Position numbers and translations under genes: made by a program. From positions 3,100,001-3,164,000 of the forward strand of contig NZ_CP168496.1 in assembly GCF_042944905.1 (NCBI RefSeq): a stretch of DNA of 64,000 nt, in the 5' to 3' direction. Below are positions 17,335-26,196 of the stretch, piece by piece. Under the pieces are notes generated by a model. The model searched no databases and was not told the origin of the DNA. It was given only the letters and a program-made list of their open reading frames with translations. This DNA is from Psychrobacillus sp042944905. Lineage in GTDB: Bacteria; Bacillota; Bacilli; Bacillales_A; Planococcaceae. Positions within the stretch are counted from its first letter, which is position 1. Every line of letters starts with the position of its first letter.

Positions 17335-18303
17335 TCATTCATATAAATGACAAGCGACATAATGCCCTAAGTTTATTTCCTTTAAAGAAGGGCTAATTTT
17401 TTTACAAACTTCCATGCAAGACACACAACGACTGGCAAAACGACACCCTTCTGGTAAATCAATAGGACTTGGTAAATCTCCTTCCAAAATTAAATCTACT
17501 CTATTTGCATTTGGATCAGGAATTGGAATTGCTGCCATTAGCGCTTTTGTATAAGGATGTAGCGTATTTTTATACAACTGTTCTACGTCAGCCATCTCAA
17601 CAATTTCCCCTAAATACATTACAGCAACTCGATCGCTCACATGTTCCACTACACTTAAGTCATGTGCAACAAAGAGTATCGTAAGAGATAACTCCTCTTT
17701 TAACTTTACTAATAAATTTAAAATCTGTGCTTGTACTGAAACGTCTAACGCAGAAACGGGTTCATCTGCCATGATAAATTGAGGTTCTACTAAAAGTGCA
17801 CGAGCAATAACAATTCTTTGCAACTGCCCCCCACTAAATTCATGAGGATGACGATCTAAAGCATTACTTGGAAGTCCAACTTTTTCAAGAAGTTCTTCCA
17901 TTCTTTCTGTTTCTTTTCCTTTTGCTAGTCCATGAACCTTTAGAATTTCAGAAAATGCTTGTCTAATCGTCATTCTGGGATTCAGCGAAGAATGAGGGTT
18001 TTGAAAAACCATTTGCATTTGTCTTCGTAATGCCTTTAATCTAGTTGCATCGGCTTCTGTAATGTTTTCTCCGTCAAAAGTAATACTCCCTGCAGTTGAA
18101 TCTATAATTCGAGTAATACAGCGCCCTAGCGTAGACTTCCCACATCCACTCTCCCCAACAAGTCCAAAGATTTCTCCTTCTTTTATTTCAAATGAAACGT
18201 TGTCGACGGCTTTTAGAACTTGCTCCTGTTTTCCAAAGAAACTGCGCTTACCTGTTGGAAAGTACTTTTCTAGATTTTCTACTTTCAATAGTATATTTGT
18301 CAT
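17335..18303 (-). CDS. Peptide-type ABC importer ATPase (OppF/DppF)
   Basis: A 322-residue ATPase of the oligopeptide/nickel import group, one of two that power the permease pair encoded upstream. Walker A GESGCGKST, Q-loop FQNPHSSLNP, signature FSGGQLQR and Walker B FIMADEPVSALD are intact. The C-terminal oligopeptide-transporter extension has the cysteine cluster CRFASRCVSCMEVC, likely an iron-sulphur site. The ATG at 18303 overlaps the stop codon of the preceding ATPase gene (ATGA). Confidence 0.92.
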   Translation of the reverse strand: MTNILLKVENLEKYFPTGKRSFFGKQEQVLKAVDNVSFEIKEGEIFGLVGESGCGKSTLGRCITRIIDSTAGSITFDGENITEADATRLKALRRQMQMVFQNPHSSLNPRMTIRQAFSEILKVHGLAKGKETERMEELLEKVGLPSNALDRHPHEFSGGQLQRIVIARALLVEPQFIMADEPVSALDVSVQAQILNLLVKLKEELSLTILFVAHDLSVVEHVSDRVAVMYLGEIVEMADVEQLYKNTLHPYTKALMAAIPIPDPNANRVDLILEGDLPSPIDLPEGCRFASRCVSCMEVCKKISPSLKEINLGHYVACHLYE

Positions 18304-19292
18304 ACATTAACCACCCTTTCCTCTAATAGCTTTTCAGCGTAGTGGCAAGATACTAAATGGCCATCGTCTAGTTTTCTCAGTTTAGGTGCTTCCAATGAAC
18401 AGAAATCTGTCTTGTTTTTACACCGTTCTGCAAATGGGCATCCTGTAATGTCTTTATGTAAGTCAGGAGGTGAACCTTCTATTGGATTAAGCATCTTAGC
18501 TTTTTCTCCTAATTTAGGAATCGATTCCATTAACCCACGAGTATACGGATGCATAGGTGATTTGAATATTGTTTGTACATTGCCACTCTCTACAATCTCT
18601 CCCGCATACATAACTGACACCTTATCGCATACTTCCGCAACAACACCTAAATCATGGGTAATCATTAGTACTCCCATTGAAAACTCTTTTTGTAGTTTTT
18701 TTATTAACCGTAAAATTTGTGCTTGAATAGTAACATCTAATGCAGTAGTCGGTTCATCCGCAATTAGTAGCTTTGGTCTACAAGCAAGGGCAATTGCTAT
18801 CATAATACGTTGCAGCATTCCCCCACTAAATTCATGCGGATACTGTATATATCTTTTTTCAGGAGAAGGAATACCTACTAGTTCCAAAAGCTTTATCGTT
18901 TCTTTTTTTGCATCACTTTTTTTCATTTTTTTATGATATCGAAATACTTCTGCCACTTGATCACCTACTGTGAATAAGGGATTAAGGGAGGTCATTGGAT
19001 CTTGGAAAATCATTGATACACTATTTCCTCTAATTTTTTGCATTTCTTTTTCTTTTATTACTAGTAAATTAGAATCCTCTAAAAGAATTTCACCAGAAAT
19101 AGTACTTCTTGTCGTATCAACTAATCGAAGAATAGATTTAGCTGTAACACTTTTCCCACTACCACTTTCCCCAACAAGTCCCATTGTTTCACCTATATCA
19201 ATCGAAAAGTTTACATATCTAACCGCGTGTGCTATCCCACGATCTGTTTTAAATTTGGTTGAAAGGTTTTTTACTTCTAATAATTTGTTCAT
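18300..19292 (-). CDS. Peptide-type ABC importer ATPase (OppD/DppD)
   Basis: A 330-residue ATPase, partner of the OppF-like protein. It has Walker A GESGSGKS, FQDPMTSLNP, signature FSGGMLQR and Walker B LLIADEPTTALD, then the OppD-type C-terminal extension with GCPFAERCKNKTDFC. The start is ATG 19292 with GGAGG eight bases upstream; the frame is open further upstream into the permease gene but without a binding site. It lies 28 bases after the OppC-like gene. Confidence 0.92.
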   Translation of the reverse strand: MNKLLEVKNLSTKFKTDRGIAHAVRYVNFSIDIGETMGLVGESGSGKSVTAKSILRLVDTTRSTISGEILLEDSNLLVIKEKEMQKIRGNSVSMIFQDPMTSLNPLFTVGDQVAEVFRYHKKMKKSDAKKETIKLLELVGIPSPEKRYIQYPHEFSGGMLQRIMIAIALACRPKLLIADEPTTALDVTIQAQILRLIKKLQKEFSMGVLMITHDLGVVAEVCDKVSVMYAGEIVESGNVQTIFKSPMHPYTRGLMESIPKLGEKAKMLNPIEGSPPDLHKDITGCPFAERCKNKTDFCSLEAPKLRKLDDGHLVSCHYAEKLLEERVVNV

Positions 19293-19320
19293 TTTGAATT
19301 CCTCCAATCTATCACTGGTT

Positions 19321-20205
19321 TTACACTTTTCTTTGTTTTGGATCAAAATGTTGTTGAAGTCCGTCACCGAATAGGTTAAAAGAAATTACGGTAATCATAA
19401 TAGCGAAGCCTGAAGCAAGTGCTGTATTTGGTGAAATAAGTAAATATTCACGTCCTTCTTCTAACATTGCACCCCAGTCTGCTGTAGGTGGCTGAACACC
19501 AAGTCCAAGGAAGCTCATCGCCGCTAAATCAAGAATTGCATATGCAAGATCGATAGTTGCTTGCACAACAATTGGAGAAACACAGTTCGGTAATATATGT
19601 CTAAAAATGATTCGAAAATTAGAGAAACCCAAGTTTTTTGCTGCTTCTACATATGTCTGCTCCTTCTCAACCAATGTTACAGATCTGACAAGCCGGGCAA
19701 TCATTGGAATATAAACAATTCCAAGTGCAATGACCGCATTCTCTAGTCCTTTTCCAAATACCGCTACAATAATAAAAGCTAATAATAGAGCTGGAAAGGC
19801 AAGGATTACATCAAAGATACGAGTAATTAAATTATCAATTCTTCCTCCGTAATATCCAGCAATTAATCCAAGAGGAACTCCTATTGCTGATGAAATTCCT
19901 ACAACTAAAACTGCGCCTAATAAAGTAGTTCTTGCGCCAAATAAAACTCTACTAAAAATATCTCTTCCTTGTTTATCTGTCCCAAAAATATGGTCACTAG
20001 AAGCAGATTGTAAAGACATGGATAAATCTTGAGCATTTGGCTCATGAGGTGCAAATAAAGGAGCAAATACTGCAAGTAAAACAATAACAGCAAGTATGAT
20101 TCCTCCTGCAACTGCGAGATAATTTTTGAAGAAGGAAGACTTAAACACACTTGACTTTTTAGATTTTATAAAAGGTTTTCTACCTATACTTCCTACATGT
20201 GTCAT
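19321..20205 (-). CDS. Peptide-type ABC importer permease (OppC/DppC)
   Basis: A 294-residue inner-membrane permease with an N-terminal cytoplasmic stretch, a first helix (YLAVAGGIILAVIVLLAVF) and the binding-protein-dependent transport domain. The OppC_N motif LFAPHEPNAQD, FGTDKQGRDIFSRVL and the EAA loop EAAKNLGFSNFRIIFRHILPN identify the subunit. The start is set at ATG 20205 with GGAGG eight bases upstream; a GTG at 20214 overlaps that site. It heterodimerises with the OppB-like subunit. Confidence 0.9.
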   Translation of the reverse strand: MTHVGSIGRKPFIKSKKSSVFKSSFFKNYLAVAGGIILAVIVLLAVFAPLFAPHEPNAQDLSMSLQSASSDHIFGTDKQGRDIFSRVLFGARTTLLGAVLVVGISSAIGVPLGLIAGYYGGRIDNLITRIFDVILAFPALLLAFIIVAVFGKGLENAVIALGIVYIPMIARLVRSVTLVEKEQTYVEAAKNLGFSNFRIIFRHILPNCVSPIVVQATIDLAYAILDLAAMSFLGLGVQPPTADWGAMLEEGREYLLISPNTALASGFAIMITVISFNLFGDGLQQHFDPKQRKV

Positions 20206-20228
20206 CCTTTTCACCTCCGATAATCGTT

Positions 20229-21176
20229 TTAGTAACGTATTCTTGGATCAACGACTGCATAAAGCAAATCTACAATTAAATTAATTAATAAAAATACCGT
20301 TACCATAAACAGAGTCGTTCCTTGAACAACTGGATAATCACTCGCTTGTACTCCGTTAACAATTAAGCTTCCGATTCCTCCGAGTCCAAAAGTATACTCT
20401 ACTAAGACAGTTCCTACTATTAAGAAACCGAGCTGTAAACCGGTAACTGTTAAAAGTGGGATTAGTGCATTTTTAAAAGCATGCTTTAATATAATGACGC
20501 GTTTAGGAATCCCTTTTGCAATGGCCGTTTGAATATAATTTGTATTTAATACTTCAATCATTCCACTTCTTGTAATCCTTGAGCTCAAAGCCAACATATT
20601 CAAACCAAGTGCCATAGATGGCAATATTAAGTATTTAAAGTTCCCCATAAACGAATCTCCTGTCCCAAATGCGGGTAAAATATCAAGCTTATACGAAAAT
20701 AAGAGAACTAATAATACACCTGTAAAGAAAACAGGGGAGGATACTCCTCCTAAAGAAATTAGAGAAGTTAAATAGTCTACCCAAGTATTTTTCTTTACTG
20801 CTGCAAGAATTCCTAAGGGTATCGCTAATATGATTGTAAATAATGCGCTCATTCCAACAAGTTGCAAGGTCAATGGTAAGCGGTCAGCAATCATTCCTGA
20901 AACTGATTGTTTCATTTTAAAGCTTTCTCCTAAATCACCTTGCACCGCATTTCCTATCCAAATCATATATTGCTTCCAAACGGGGTCATTCAGATGATAT
21001 TTTTCTCTTATGTTCTCAAGTACCTCTGGAGAAGTTTGTTTTCCTCCTACCATAACTAATGCAGGGTCTGTCGAACTTATATGTGACATTCCAAATACCA
21101 AAATAGAAACTAAGAACAATACCGGTAATAAAACTAATAGTCGTCTAATAATGTATGAAAACAACGTACCCACCAT
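20229..21176 (-). CDS. Peptide-type ABC importer permease (OppB/DppB)
   Basis: A 315-residue permease with six helices, beginning SYIIRRLLVLLPVLFLVSILVFG, the usual OppB/DppB N-terminus. GGKQTSPEVLENIREKYHLNDPVWKQY is the typical first periplasm-side segment (shown here only as a class marker), and the EAA-type loop AKGIPKRVIILKHAFKNALIP contacts the ATPases. First gene of the seven-gene importer operon. The start is uncertain: ATG 21176 has little room for a binding site, while TTG 21164 has GGATGGTGG upstream. The preceding gene ends in a terminator, so a promoter should lie within 21177-21287. Confidence 0.88.
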   Translation of the reverse strand: MVGTLFSYIIRRLLVLLPVLFLVSILVFGMSHISSTDPALVMVGGKQTSPEVLENIREKYHLNDPVWKQYMIWIGNAVQGDLGESFKMKQSVSGMIADRLPLTLQLVGMSALFTIILAIPLGILAAVKKNTWVDYLTSLISLGGVSSPVFFTGVLLVLLFSYKLDILPAFGTGDSFMGNFKYLILPSMALGLNMLALSSRITRSGMIEVLNTNYIQTAIAKGIPKRVIILKHAFKNALIPLLTVTGLQLGFLIVGTVLVEYTFGLGGIGSLIVNGVQASDYPVVQGTTLFMVTVFLLINLIVDLLYAVVDPRIRY

Positions 21177-21287
21177 CCTTTTTTATCATTTATATAAATA
21201 AGTTTTATGTTAATTATTATTTTACCGTTTTAACCAGAACACTATTTTAAATTTTCAATCAATTTTTCTTCAATATTTCATTAAAAT

Positions 21288-21317
21288 TAAAAAGCATAAG
21301 GAATAGTCCTTATGCTT
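21288..21317 (-). terminator. Terminator after 12-helix membrane protein gene
   Basis: AAGCATAAGG and its complement pair around six bases, followed by TTTTTAATTTT on the minus strand. The gene's stop codon lies in the stem. Confidence 0.75.
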
Positions 21318-22443
21318 TCTTAAAATACATATTTAACATCAATAGTCTCATAAAGAGTATAGAACTAATTGTTCCTACTAGTATTCCTATAATCACGTCA
21401 TACAACAAGAAAAAAACAATACTTAAAACTAGCCCCGCAATAAATGAAATTCTTGTTTTTACACTACTTTCACTTGGCCAAATAATTACTGAATATAATG
21501 GTCCCCAAATTAATCCGAAAAATAAAAATATGTCAATCAATGTTAAATTCCAAAAAATAACTATTATTAGCGGAAAGAGTAGATAATAAAAAAAGGACAT
21601 TGACCTATGGTAGGATGACTCATTTTGCATAGTCTTCCATAGACGTGTAACAACGTAAATGGAGATGAAGATTGAAGTGCTAACAAACAATAATTGACCA
21701 AATTGACCACCAAACCTACTCATCACTTGCATGCTTACTCTATCACTTAAATCTGGTAATACAGCTTGAGCTCTCCCTAAAAAAGAAATGGAACCAAAAG
21801 CTATCAATACATTGGCCGAAATAAGTCCTGCAATAATATACGATCTCGGTTTATACCCTACTTTTACATCTTCATACACGATAAGGTAACCATATTGATG
21901 TGCTACAAAAACAATTCCAAATCCCAGTATTAAGAAAATTGATTCATTTAAATTTATTGTTAATATATCTCTAGAAAGAAAATGTAGACCAGAATATACT
22001 GTTGGAATACTCACCCTTAAATAGACAAGTGTTGGTATAAGAAATGAGACTATTAACCCCAAAATAATAGTACTTGTTGATATCCATTTTTCCTCAAACT
22101 TTCTTAGAAATAATACAAAGATAGTTGCCACTAACATGAGAATGATAATGATAACTTGAAAATATTGAGTAGCCGCTTCGCTTATAATAATTTTCCCAAC
22201 TAGGAAAATACTTAATGATGTCTCGATAAAATATAAAGAGTAAACTAACTTTTTCAATAAAGGATCATTCATTCTATATGCTTTTCTGTTTTTTAATAAA
22301 TATATTACATAAAATGAAATTGCCAACATAATAGAAAATCCCATTAGACCAGCTACACCAAAATCGTATGCAACCTGTGCCGCTAAAAAAAACATAACGG
22401 GTGTTATAGAAGGAATAAGTAGGTTAATTATTTTTGTACCCAA
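21310..22443 (-). CDS. Polytopic membrane protein of two-component locus
   Basis: A 377-residue, very hydrophobic protein with about twelve predicted helices (roughly residues 7-25, 29-49, 66-88, 93-112, 118-141, 163-188, 196-220, 244-268, two in 282-324, two in 332-371). The family is not recognised with confidence; the first helix pair faintly recalls secondary transporters of the LeuT fold. It begins at TTG 22443, six bases after the response regulator gene, behind GGGTGA. It is co-transcribed with a kinase that lacks a sensing domain, so it may sense or transport the inducing compound. Not a subunit of the ABC importer by sequence. Confidence 0.65.
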   Translation of the reverse strand: MGTKIINLLIPSITPVMFFLAAQVAYDFGVAGLMGFSIMLAISFYVIYLLKNRKAYRMNDPLLKKLVYSLYFIETSLSIFLVGKIIISEAATQYFQVIIIILMLVATIFVLFLRKFEEKWISTSTIILGLIVSFLIPTLVYLRVSIPTVYSGLHFLSRDILTINLNESIFLILGFGIVFVAHQYGYLIVYEDVKVGYKPRSYIIAGLISANVLIAFGSISFLGRAQAVLPDLSDRVSMQVMSRFGGQFGQLLFVSTSIFISIYVVTRLWKTMQNESSYHRSMSFFYYLLFPLIIVIFWNLTLIDIFLFFGLIWGPLYSVIIWPSESSVKTRISFIAGLVLSIVFFLLYDVIIGILVGTISSILFMRLLMLNMYFKKA

Positions 22444-22449
22444 TACTTA

Positions 22450-23505
22450 TCACCCAGTTTCTTTTTTAAAATGGCTCGGAGAAACACCCGTCAATTTTTT
22501 GAAGCAAACAGAAAAATAAGCAGAACTATTAAATCCAACCATATCAGAAACTATTTCAACATTGAAATTTTTTAATAGGAGTTCTTTTGCTTTATTTATT
22601 CGTACATTTAACAAAATTTCTGTAAAGGTCATACCGTACTCTTTTTTTAATAAACGATTCAAATGAGATGAGCTCACATGAACATTTCTTGCTACTTTAG
22701 AAACCGTCAAATCTTTGTTATAGTTTTCCTGCATGTATCTCATGAATTGAGTGAATACAGTTTTATTTTGCTCATAGTAATCTTTTAAAGCATTACTATA
22801 CGCTATTTTAATAGTATTACCCTTGCCAATACCGAAATATATTTGTTGAGACCTTTCTAAATTATATTGGACTAATATCTCTTTAACTGACTCTAAATCT
22901 TCATTATTTGTAAGTAATACTTGAAAATCTCCAATTGGCTGTGGTGCAATTAACACATTATAAACACTCAAGTCCCGTTTCAATTGTTCTGTACTGTCAA
23001 ACTCACTTTTCTTTAGCAAAAGGACTATTTCTGGAGAAAATTTAAAGTGTTTAAACTTCTCATCAGAAGAAACTACACCTTCACCAAAAATATCCCGTTC
23101 GATAATCGATTGTATTACAAAATAATCTAAATTTAGTTGCTTTTTATAAACTCTTTTCATTTTCAATAAAGTTTTATTAAATTCATCCACCGAAAAGGGT
23201 TTTAATAAATAACAAATAGCCCCTAGTTCCAGTGCTTGTTTTGCATACTTAAATTCACTAAATGCGGATACAATAGAAACGATTGTTTTTGGCCACTTTA
23301 CTTGAATCTCTTTGAGTACATCAAGACCATTTAATCCAGGCATTTGAATATCAAGAAAGGCTATATCTACATCGTTCCTCTCTAATTGATTAATAGCTTC
23401 CAAACCATTTTGTGCACACACTAAATCAAATTCTCCACCGTCTTCTAATAGCTTCATCAAACTTAATAACTCTAATGGCTCGTCATCAGCTAAAAGTATT
23501 TTCAA
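22450..23505 (-). CDS. AraC-type response regulator
   Basis: A 351-residue transcription factor. The receiver domain (1-120) has the acidic pocket ADDEP, phospho-acceptor Asp52 in FLDIQMPG, and Lys in LLKPF. A poorly conserved linker of about 130 residues follows. The C-terminal AraC/XylS double helix-turn-helix (about 265-350) includes LTVSKVARNVHVSSSHLNRLLKKEYG and VSDMVGFNSSAYFSVCFKKLTGVSPSHFKKE (class marks only). The TTG start 23505 has AAGGAGG upstream and overlaps the kinase gene by 20 bases. It most likely activates the binding protein, importer or amidase genes nearby. Confidence 0.88.
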   Translation of the reverse strand: MKILLADDEPLELLSLMKLLEDGGEFDLVCAQNGLEAINQLERNDVDIAFLDIQMPGLNGLDVLKEIQVKWPKTIVSIVSAFSEFKYAKQALELGAICYLLKPFSVDEFNKTLLKMKRVYKKQLNLDYFVIQSIIERDIFGEGVVSSDEKFKHFKFSPEIVLLLKKSEFDSTEQLKRDLSVYNVLIAPQPIGDFQVLLTNNEDLESVKEILVQYNLERSQQIYFGIGKGNTIKIAYSNALKDYYEQNKTVFTQFMRYMQENYNKDLTVSKVARNVHVSSSHLNRLLKKEYGMTFTEILLNVRINKAKELLLKNFNVEIVSDMVGFNSSAYFSVCFKKLTGVSPSHFKKETG

Positions 23506-24283
23506 ATGAAATATCCTCCTTTAATGTGATTAAACATATTGTCCCTTCAGTTGAGCTTTTTATGGAAAAATCTCCTCGTTCCCCATAATAATGCTTAATA
23601 CGTTGATAAGTATTCTTAATCCCGATTCCAAGTAGATTAGATTCCATTTTATTTTCTTTCCATTGATTAAATTCATTTAAAGTGGTCTCTGACATTCCAA
23701 TACCATTGTCCTGAATAGTGATGTGAATTACTTTATCTACTTCTTCAATTTGAATGTTGATATTACCTCCCTTTACTTTAGGCTCAATTCCATACTTACA
23801 AGCATTTTCTACAAGTGGTTGTATTGTAAGCATAGGAATTGTTACTTCCTCTAATTTTTCCGTATATTCGATATTCCAATCCAATCGATTTCCAAACCTA
23901 AGTTTTTGAATTTTCAAATACATTTGAGCACTTTCAATTTCCTCCTTTAACTTGACCAACTGCTGAGAATCTTGAATGGTATATCTCAATAGTGAAGAGA
24001 TTGCAAAAATCGATTCTTCAGCATCATCGTTTCGATTTAAACGAATCAAAGATGTAATTGCGTTTAAAGAATTAAAAAGGAAATGAGGATGAATTTGAGA
24101 AGCTAAATTACTAAGTTGTGCTTCTTTCAATAAATTTTCTAGCTCTGTTTTTTTCTTTTCAATAACTAAAAACTCATGTTCATTTTGAAAAATGAGAAGA
24201 GAAACAATAGTAGTTAAGCTTACTACACCACCAACAATTCCAAAAACTATAAGAAAAGTAAACATTGGTTGAGTTAAAACCAT
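23486..24283 (-). CDS. LytS/YesM-type histidine kinase lacking a sensor domain
   Basis: A 265-residue kinase with a single N-terminal membrane helix (about residues 8-32) and a short coiled coil (35-60). The His_kinase domain follows, with phospho-acceptor motif QIHPHFLFNSLN (His67 by family analogy), then a HATPase_c domain with N box PLVENACKYG and G1 box DNGIGM. There is no extracellular domain, PAS, GAF or multi-helix sensor. Kinases of this class normally carry one, so the signal must come from elsewhere, perhaps from the 12-helix protein encoded two genes later. It overlaps the regulator gene. Confidence 0.85.
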   Translation of the reverse strand: MVLTQPMFTFLIVFGIVGGVVSLTTIVSLLIFQNEHEFLVIEKKKTELENLLKEAQLSNLASQIHPHFLFNSLNAITSLIRLNRNDDAEESIFAISSLLRYTIQDSQQLVKLKEEIESAQMYLKIQKLRFGNRLDWNIEYTEKLEEVTIPMLTIQPLVENACKYGIEPKVKGGNINIQIEEVDKVIHITIQDNGIGMSETTLNEFNQWKENKMESNLLGIGIKNTYQRIKHYYGERGDFSIKSSTEGTICLITLKEDISFENTFS

Positions 24284-24359
24284 CTTGTAATCAACACCTT
24301 TTGAATATTCAGAAAATATAGTTCATTATAACCTAGAAAACAAATAAGAACTATAAAAA

Positions 24360-24391
24360 TAAAAGGGACGAGAAAAATCCTCGTCTTCCTT
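24360..24391 (-). terminator. Terminator after binding-protein gene
   Basis: GACGAG ... CTCGTC with flanking AAGG/CCTT-like pairing and a T-rich tail on the minus strand, directly after the stop codon. It isolates the binding-protein gene from the kinase gene. Confidence 0.75.
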
Positions 24392-25996
24392 TTATTTGAA
24401 TTTCATATTTTTGGTGAATGAATCCCAATACCAAAGGCCTGTAATATTATAACCTTCTAGATTTTTATTCGAGGCTAAAATTTGTTTAGGATGGTCAATC
24501 ATTATCCACGGCGTGTCTTCTGCAATAATAGTTTCCGCTTTTATCATTAACTCAGTCCGAATTTTATCATCAGTTAAAACACTTTGTTTATCTAAATATT
24601 GATCTACTTGACTATTACTATAATTGGCAAAGTTTGAGCCGCCATCCCCTCGATTATTAGAGTGGAATACTGGTTGTAAATTCCCTACCGGGTCTGGGAA
24701 ATCTGCTCCCCATGATTGCATTAATATATCATAATCACGTTCACCACTAAATGCTCTTGTGTTAACCTCTTCACTTGTAGCTTTTTCAATTTCAAGGTTA
24801 ATCCCTAAAGGTTTAACTGCAGCTTGTAAAGCAAGTGCTGTATTAAGCTTTAAAGTATTTCCTTCTGTTAAAATTGTTGCGCCGAAACCATTTGGAACAC
24901 TAGATTTTGCTAGATATTCTTTTGCTTTTTCTAAATCAAAAGAGTAGTCTGGAAGTTTGTCATAAGCTGCTTGCCATGCATCTTTTTCAAACACCCAAGT
25001 CGCTGGTGCAATTGGAACAGCTTTTGCAGGAGAACCTGAATCTTTTACGATTTCATCCAGAATTTTTTGTTTATCTAAAGCATAGTTCATTGCTTTGCGT
25101 ACATTAATATCATCAAATGGTGGTCTGTCCATATTCATTACGACAAAGTCATTCAACCAACTATCTACCATATCTATTTGCACATTATCCATTTCTTGAA
25201 CAACTGGAATTAAATCTAATGGTAAACCTATAGTTGCTGTAACTTGGCCTGTTTTTAAACCTGTTACAGTGGTAGTTCCTTCTGGTAATACTTTAAAAAC
25301 TACTTTATCTAAATAAGGACCACCTGATTTATCCCAGTAGTTTTCATTTTTCTTTAATGAGATTTCAGATCCAGTTTTCCATTCAACATACTCAAATGGT
25401 CCTGTCCCCATAACTCCGCCATCAGGCTTTCCAAAATTAGCTTTATGTGATTCATAGTAAGTCTTACTTACAACATGACCACCAGTAGTAGCTAGCACAT
25501 AACGCCATAAAGTATCTGGTTGCTTTAAAGTTACTTTAATTGTCCAATCTTCGGTTTGTTCTATTTTATCAACGTTAGCATACATCCAACCAACGTAGGA
25601 TGCTGTAGCTGGGTCTTTAATACGTTCCATTGAAAATAGAACATCCTCTACAGTCATTGGTGTTCCATCTGAAAATTTCACATCTTTTCTTATCTTATAA
25701 ATATATGTTTTTGGATCAGGATTCTCCCAACTTTCAGCAAGCAAAGGTTGTATTTGTCCTTCCGCATCAAAATATAGTAACCCCTCAGTAATCTGTGTAA
25801 CTACAGGATTCGTTGTAAAATCATAAGAGAATGCAGGATCTAATGATACAATATCACCTGAAAGTGCGAAATTAAGTGTATTATCCCCGCCTCCTGTTTT
25901 ACTGCTTGTGGAACTTTTGGTCTCATCTGAACATGCTGCTATGACAAATGATAGTAATAATACGAACATAATCAGTATGGCCTTCGTTTTTCTCAA
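24392..25996 (-). CDS. Solute-binding lipoprotein, family 5 (peptide type)
   Basis: A 534-residue extracellular binding protein of the OppA/DppA family, delivering ligand to the OppBC permease. It starts with a lipoprotein signal peptide ending in VIAAC (Cys22 is lipidated), then a Ser/Thr-rich linker, then the SBP_bac_5 domain with LNFALSGDIVSLDPAF, KFSDGTPMTVEDVLFS, TGPFEYVEW and the conserved NRGDGGSNFANYSN. The TTG start at 25996 has AAAGGAGG seven bases upstream. The gene has its own terminator and is separated from its permease genes by the two-component genes, which allows higher expression of the binding protein. Divergent from the second amidase gene. Confidence 0.92.
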   Translation of the reverse strand: MRKTKAILIMFVLLLSFVIAACSDETKSSTSSKTGGGDNTLNFALSGDIVSLDPAFSYDFTTNPVVTQITEGLLYFDAEGQIQPLLAESWENPDPKTYIYKIRKDVKFSDGTPMTVEDVLFSMERIKDPATASYVGWMYANVDKIEQTEDWTIKVTLKQPDTLWRYVLATTGGHVVSKTYYESHKANFGKPDGGVMGTGPFEYVEWKTGSEISLKKNENYWDKSGGPYLDKVVFKVLPEGTTTVTGLKTGQVTATIGLPLDLIPVVQEMDNVQIDMVDSWLNDFVVMNMDRPPFDDINVRKAMNYALDKQKILDEIVKDSGSPAKAVPIAPATWVFEKDAWQAAYDKLPDYSFDLEKAKEYLAKSSVPNGFGATILTEGNTLKLNTALALQAAVKPLGINLEIEKATSEEVNTRAFSGERDYDILMQSWGADFPDPVGNLQPVFHSNNRGDGGSNFANYSNSQVDQYLDKQSVLTDDKIRTELMIKAETIIAEDTPWIMIDHPKQILASNKNLEGYNITGLWYWDSFTKNMKFK

Positions 25997-26042
25997 ATCA
26001 ATTCCTCCTTTTTTAAATTTTCTGACTTAATTTATTATGACA

Positions 26043-26055
26043 ATTCTAATAGAAT
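26043..26055. promoter_or_regulatory. 13-bp palindrome in divergent promoter region
   Basis: ATTCTAATAGAAT is a perfect palindrome around one base, located 47 bases before the binding-protein gene in the intergenic region shared with the second amidase gene. It could be an operator; AraC-type regulators more often use direct repeats, so the link is weak. Confidence 0.3.
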
Positions 26056-26135
26056 GAAAGTTTAAATAATGAATCATAAAATCTTAAAAAAATAACCAAT
26101 AAAACATTATAAATTCCAAAAATTCAAAAAACATA

Positions 26136-26164
26136 TTGACTTATATTTATTCATATTCTAAAGT
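26136..26164 (+). promoter_or_regulatory. Possible promoter of second amidase gene
   Basis: TTGACT (26136-26141), a 17-base spacer and TAAAGT (26159-26164), giving a start about 25 bases before the ATG. The -10 match is only moderate. Confidence 0.4.
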
Positions 26165-26196
26165 GTTTCTCAACAACTTACTTTAGGAGGCTTTCC

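Noticed and set aside
26043..26055. Palindrome as proven operator of the AraC-type regulator
   Set aside because: AraC-type proteins usually bind direct repeats and no second copy was found, so it is listed only as a candidate site.
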